Source: RGIG5057 sp036653755
GTDB taxonomy: Bacteria; Bacillota; Clostridia; TANB77; CAG-465
Assembly (NCBI GenBank): GCA_036653755.1
Contig: JAVVTJ010000025.1
Coordinates: 1-15,012 of the forward strand
Reading direction: 5' to 3'
Length of the DNA: 15,012 bases
Positions within the stretch are counted from its first letter, which is position 1; each line of letters opens with the position of its first letter. Shown piece after piece: positions 14,006 to 15,012 of this stretch. Under the pieces are notes generated by a model. That model was not told where the DNA came from, searched no databases, and worked only from the letters and a program-made list of their open reading frames with translations. The position numbers and the translations under genes were made by a program.

Positions 14006-14025
14006 ACATACAAATGTATATCTAT
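13998..14025 (-). terminator. Terminator of the ssb-like gene, overlapping the M23 gene end
   Basis: A 10-bp stem (14002-14011 with 14016-14025, 4-base loop) has one imperfect pair, which is a G-U wobble on the minus transcript but a C-A mismatch on the plus transcript. On the minus strand it is followed by TTTTT, nine bases after the ssb-like stop codon. It overlaps the M23 TAG (14003-14005) and may act weakly in the other direction. Confidence 0.6.
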
Positions 14026-14033
14026 CTTATTTA

Positions 14034-14675
14034 TTATTCTTCTATATTATTGCTTTCTTCACAAATTCCAAATTTTGAAACAGAAACTTCATAAGCTGTA
14101 TGTTTAACTATACTACCATCTAATTGTTTCTTATCATATCCTCTTGCTTGTATTCTACCACTTATTCTAACTTTTATACCTGTTTCAATATTTTCAGAAT
14201 ATTTTGCATTTCTTCCCCATAATATACAAGGAATATAATCTGATTTTTTATATGTTCTATTTACTGCAAGTAATATATCTGATATTTCTCTACCTAATGG
14301 TGTTTTTCTATATATTGGTTTTTTACATATGTATCCTTCTAAATTAATTTCATTTAGTTTTGATACTTCTTCTATTTCACATATTTTAATTTCTTTAGCA
14401 AATATAGATAATATGAGTTTACTACCATTTTCATTTACATCATTATATGATCTAAACTGTCCTTCAATAAAAATAGACAAATCTTTTTTTATTGTTTCAA
14501 TATTCATTGTTCTTTCTGATACTATAATAGGTAAAGTATCTTTTAGCTCACTTAATCTATCTACTTCAATAAAAAACTTATAGAATTTTTCATCATATAT
14601 TTCATGGCTAAATTCTAAATCACTTACAATTATTCCACCTATTTTAACAATATTATTTGTATTAAATGTTTCCAA
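14034..14675 (-). CDS. Single-stranded DNA-binding protein with two OB folds
   Basis: The protein has 213 residues and begins at TTG (14675-14673); AAGGAGG lies 8 bases upstream and no better start exists. Two SSB-like OB folds can be traced: about 8-100 (VKIGGIIVSDLEFSHE..., KDLSIFIEGQFRSYN, LILSIFAKEI) and about 108-203 (INLEGYICKKPIYRKTPLGR, YIPCILWGRNAKY, GIKVRISGRIQARGY). The second is the more typical SSB, with the TPLGRE loop and the VRISGRIQ strand. It lacks the acidic IPF tail of replication SSBs, although the last residues are acidic. Double-OB SSB-like proteins of this size occur in Clostridia. It would bind ssDNA in replication, repair or transfer; whether it belongs to the conjugation system is uncertain because it has its own promoter. 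Confidence 0.78.
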   Translation of the reverse strand: METFNTNNIVKIGGIIVSDLEFSHEIYDEKFYKFFIEVDRLSELKDTLPIIVSERTMNIETIKKDLSIFIEGQFRSYNDVNENGSKLILSIFAKEIKICEIEEVSKLNEINLEGYICKKPIYRKTPLGREISDILLAVNRTYKKSDYIPCILWGRNAKYSENIETGIKVRISGRIQARGYDKKQLDGSIVKHTAYEVSVSKFGICEESNNIEE

Positions 14676-14730
14676 CTTAATTTCCTCCTTTGGATGTTAT
14701 ATATTTAATCATATGTTTATTGAAGTAAAA

Positions 14731-14767
14731 AAATTACTACAATATGTATATTATATCATAGTAATTT
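14731..14767. repeat. Inverted repeat straddling the ssb-like -10 box
   Basis: AAATTACTA (14731-14739) and TAGTAATTT (14759-14767) form a perfect 9-bp inverted repeat, 19 bases apart, centred on the -10 box. One arm lies in the promoter spacer and the other just after the expected start, the usual position of a repressor operator. An RNA hairpin is unlikely because one arm is upstream of the transcription start. Confidence 0.45.
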
Positions 14768-14778
14768 AAATTTGTAAA
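14750..14778 (-). promoter_or_regulatory. Promoter of the ssb-like gene
   Basis: Minus strand: TTTACA (14778-14773), 17-base spacer, TATAAT (14755-14750). The expected start near 14743 leaves a leader of about 68 bases. Confidence 0.72.
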
Positions 14779-15012
14779 TAGTTTATGTAAACAATTTAAC
14801 TTTTAATTGTATATTTTATCAATTTGTGTAATTTTACATTTCATTTATATTTCTTTTGTTTAATTAATATTACATAAATAACTATACATTGCTAATAAAT
14901 ATAGTATAATATGTTGAAGTGGAAATATAAAATAGTAAACATTTTTTAAAATATTAGATTTTTTTCCTAATTCATTATTATATAATAAAATAAATGGTAT
15001 ACCCAAAATTAT

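Larger units (their letters stand above)
14676..15012. other. Non-coding end region: ssb-like leader, promoter and AT-rich sequence without a convincing gene
   Basis: It contains the leader and promoter of the ssb-like gene (to 14778). Beyond that only AT-rich sequence is seen. A TATAAT at about 14903 on the plus strand has no good -35 partner, and the only ORF after it is 12 codons without a ribosome site. One AATATTACA word occurs at 14866-14874. I see no tRNA or repeat here. Confidence 0.5.

Noticed and set aside
14897..14950. Possible promoter and small gene on the plus strand near the right end
   Set aside because: A TATAAT is present, but there is no -35 at proper distance and no ribosome site, and the only frame is 12 codons.
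1..15012. Relaxase, coupling protein, integrase, oriT, tRNA or attachment site
   Set aside because: None could be recognised on either strand. A complete conjugative element cannot be claimed from this window.

Overview
This window is very AT-rich and shows strong AGGAGG-type ribosome sites and a standard stop-codon pattern (Trp is TGG; TGA is not read as Trp). It looks like a low-GC Gram-positive bacterium (Bacillota, clostridial or a related gut lineage). That assignment is inferred from composition, gene families and the cell-wall hydrolases. No taxonomic marker is present.

Most of the window (1-13.3 kb, minus strand) is a type IV secretion / conjugation gene cluster of the Gram-positive kind. 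Read in transcription order (right to left) it holds: a TrbC/VirB2-like pilin present in two tandem copies; a longer protein carrying two pilin-like domains in one chain; a PrgI (VirB3-like) protein; a TraC-like protein resembling a detached VirB4 N-terminal part; the VirB4 ATPase; a VirB6/TrbL polytopic channel protein divided between two adjacent genes; two single-pass proteins with probable NTF2-like (VirB8-like) outer domains; a 1177-residue membrane-anchored hydrolase with M23, NlpC/P60 and lytic transglycosylase domains; and the beginning of a third small single-pass protein that runs off the left edge. No relaxase, coupling protein, integrase or origin of transfer is visible, so the rest of any mobile element lies outside.

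Transcription appears layered. A good promoter precedes the pilin, and an intrinsic terminator sits directly before the tandem-pilin gene. A second strong terminator ends that gene, and a separate extended -10 promoter starts the prgI-to-hydrolase operon. This would make much pilin, less tandem pilin, and an independently set level of core machinery. The two T4SS promoters each carry, about 55-60 bp upstream of the -35 box, a 31-bp inverted repeat that includes the same 11-bp-spaced TGTAATATT direct repeat.

The right part (12.1-14.0 kb) contains a 761-bp-offset tandem duplication of the pilin gene, its divergent promoter region and the 5' part of a small M23 peptidase gene. Only the right-hand M23 copy is complete. 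The two pilin copies are identical except near the C-terminus, where all differences cluster. Last comes a convergent gene for a tandem-OB-fold single-stranded DNA-binding protein with a TTG start, its own promoter and an overlapping inverted repeat. The final 337 bases hold that promoter and otherwise no convincing gene.
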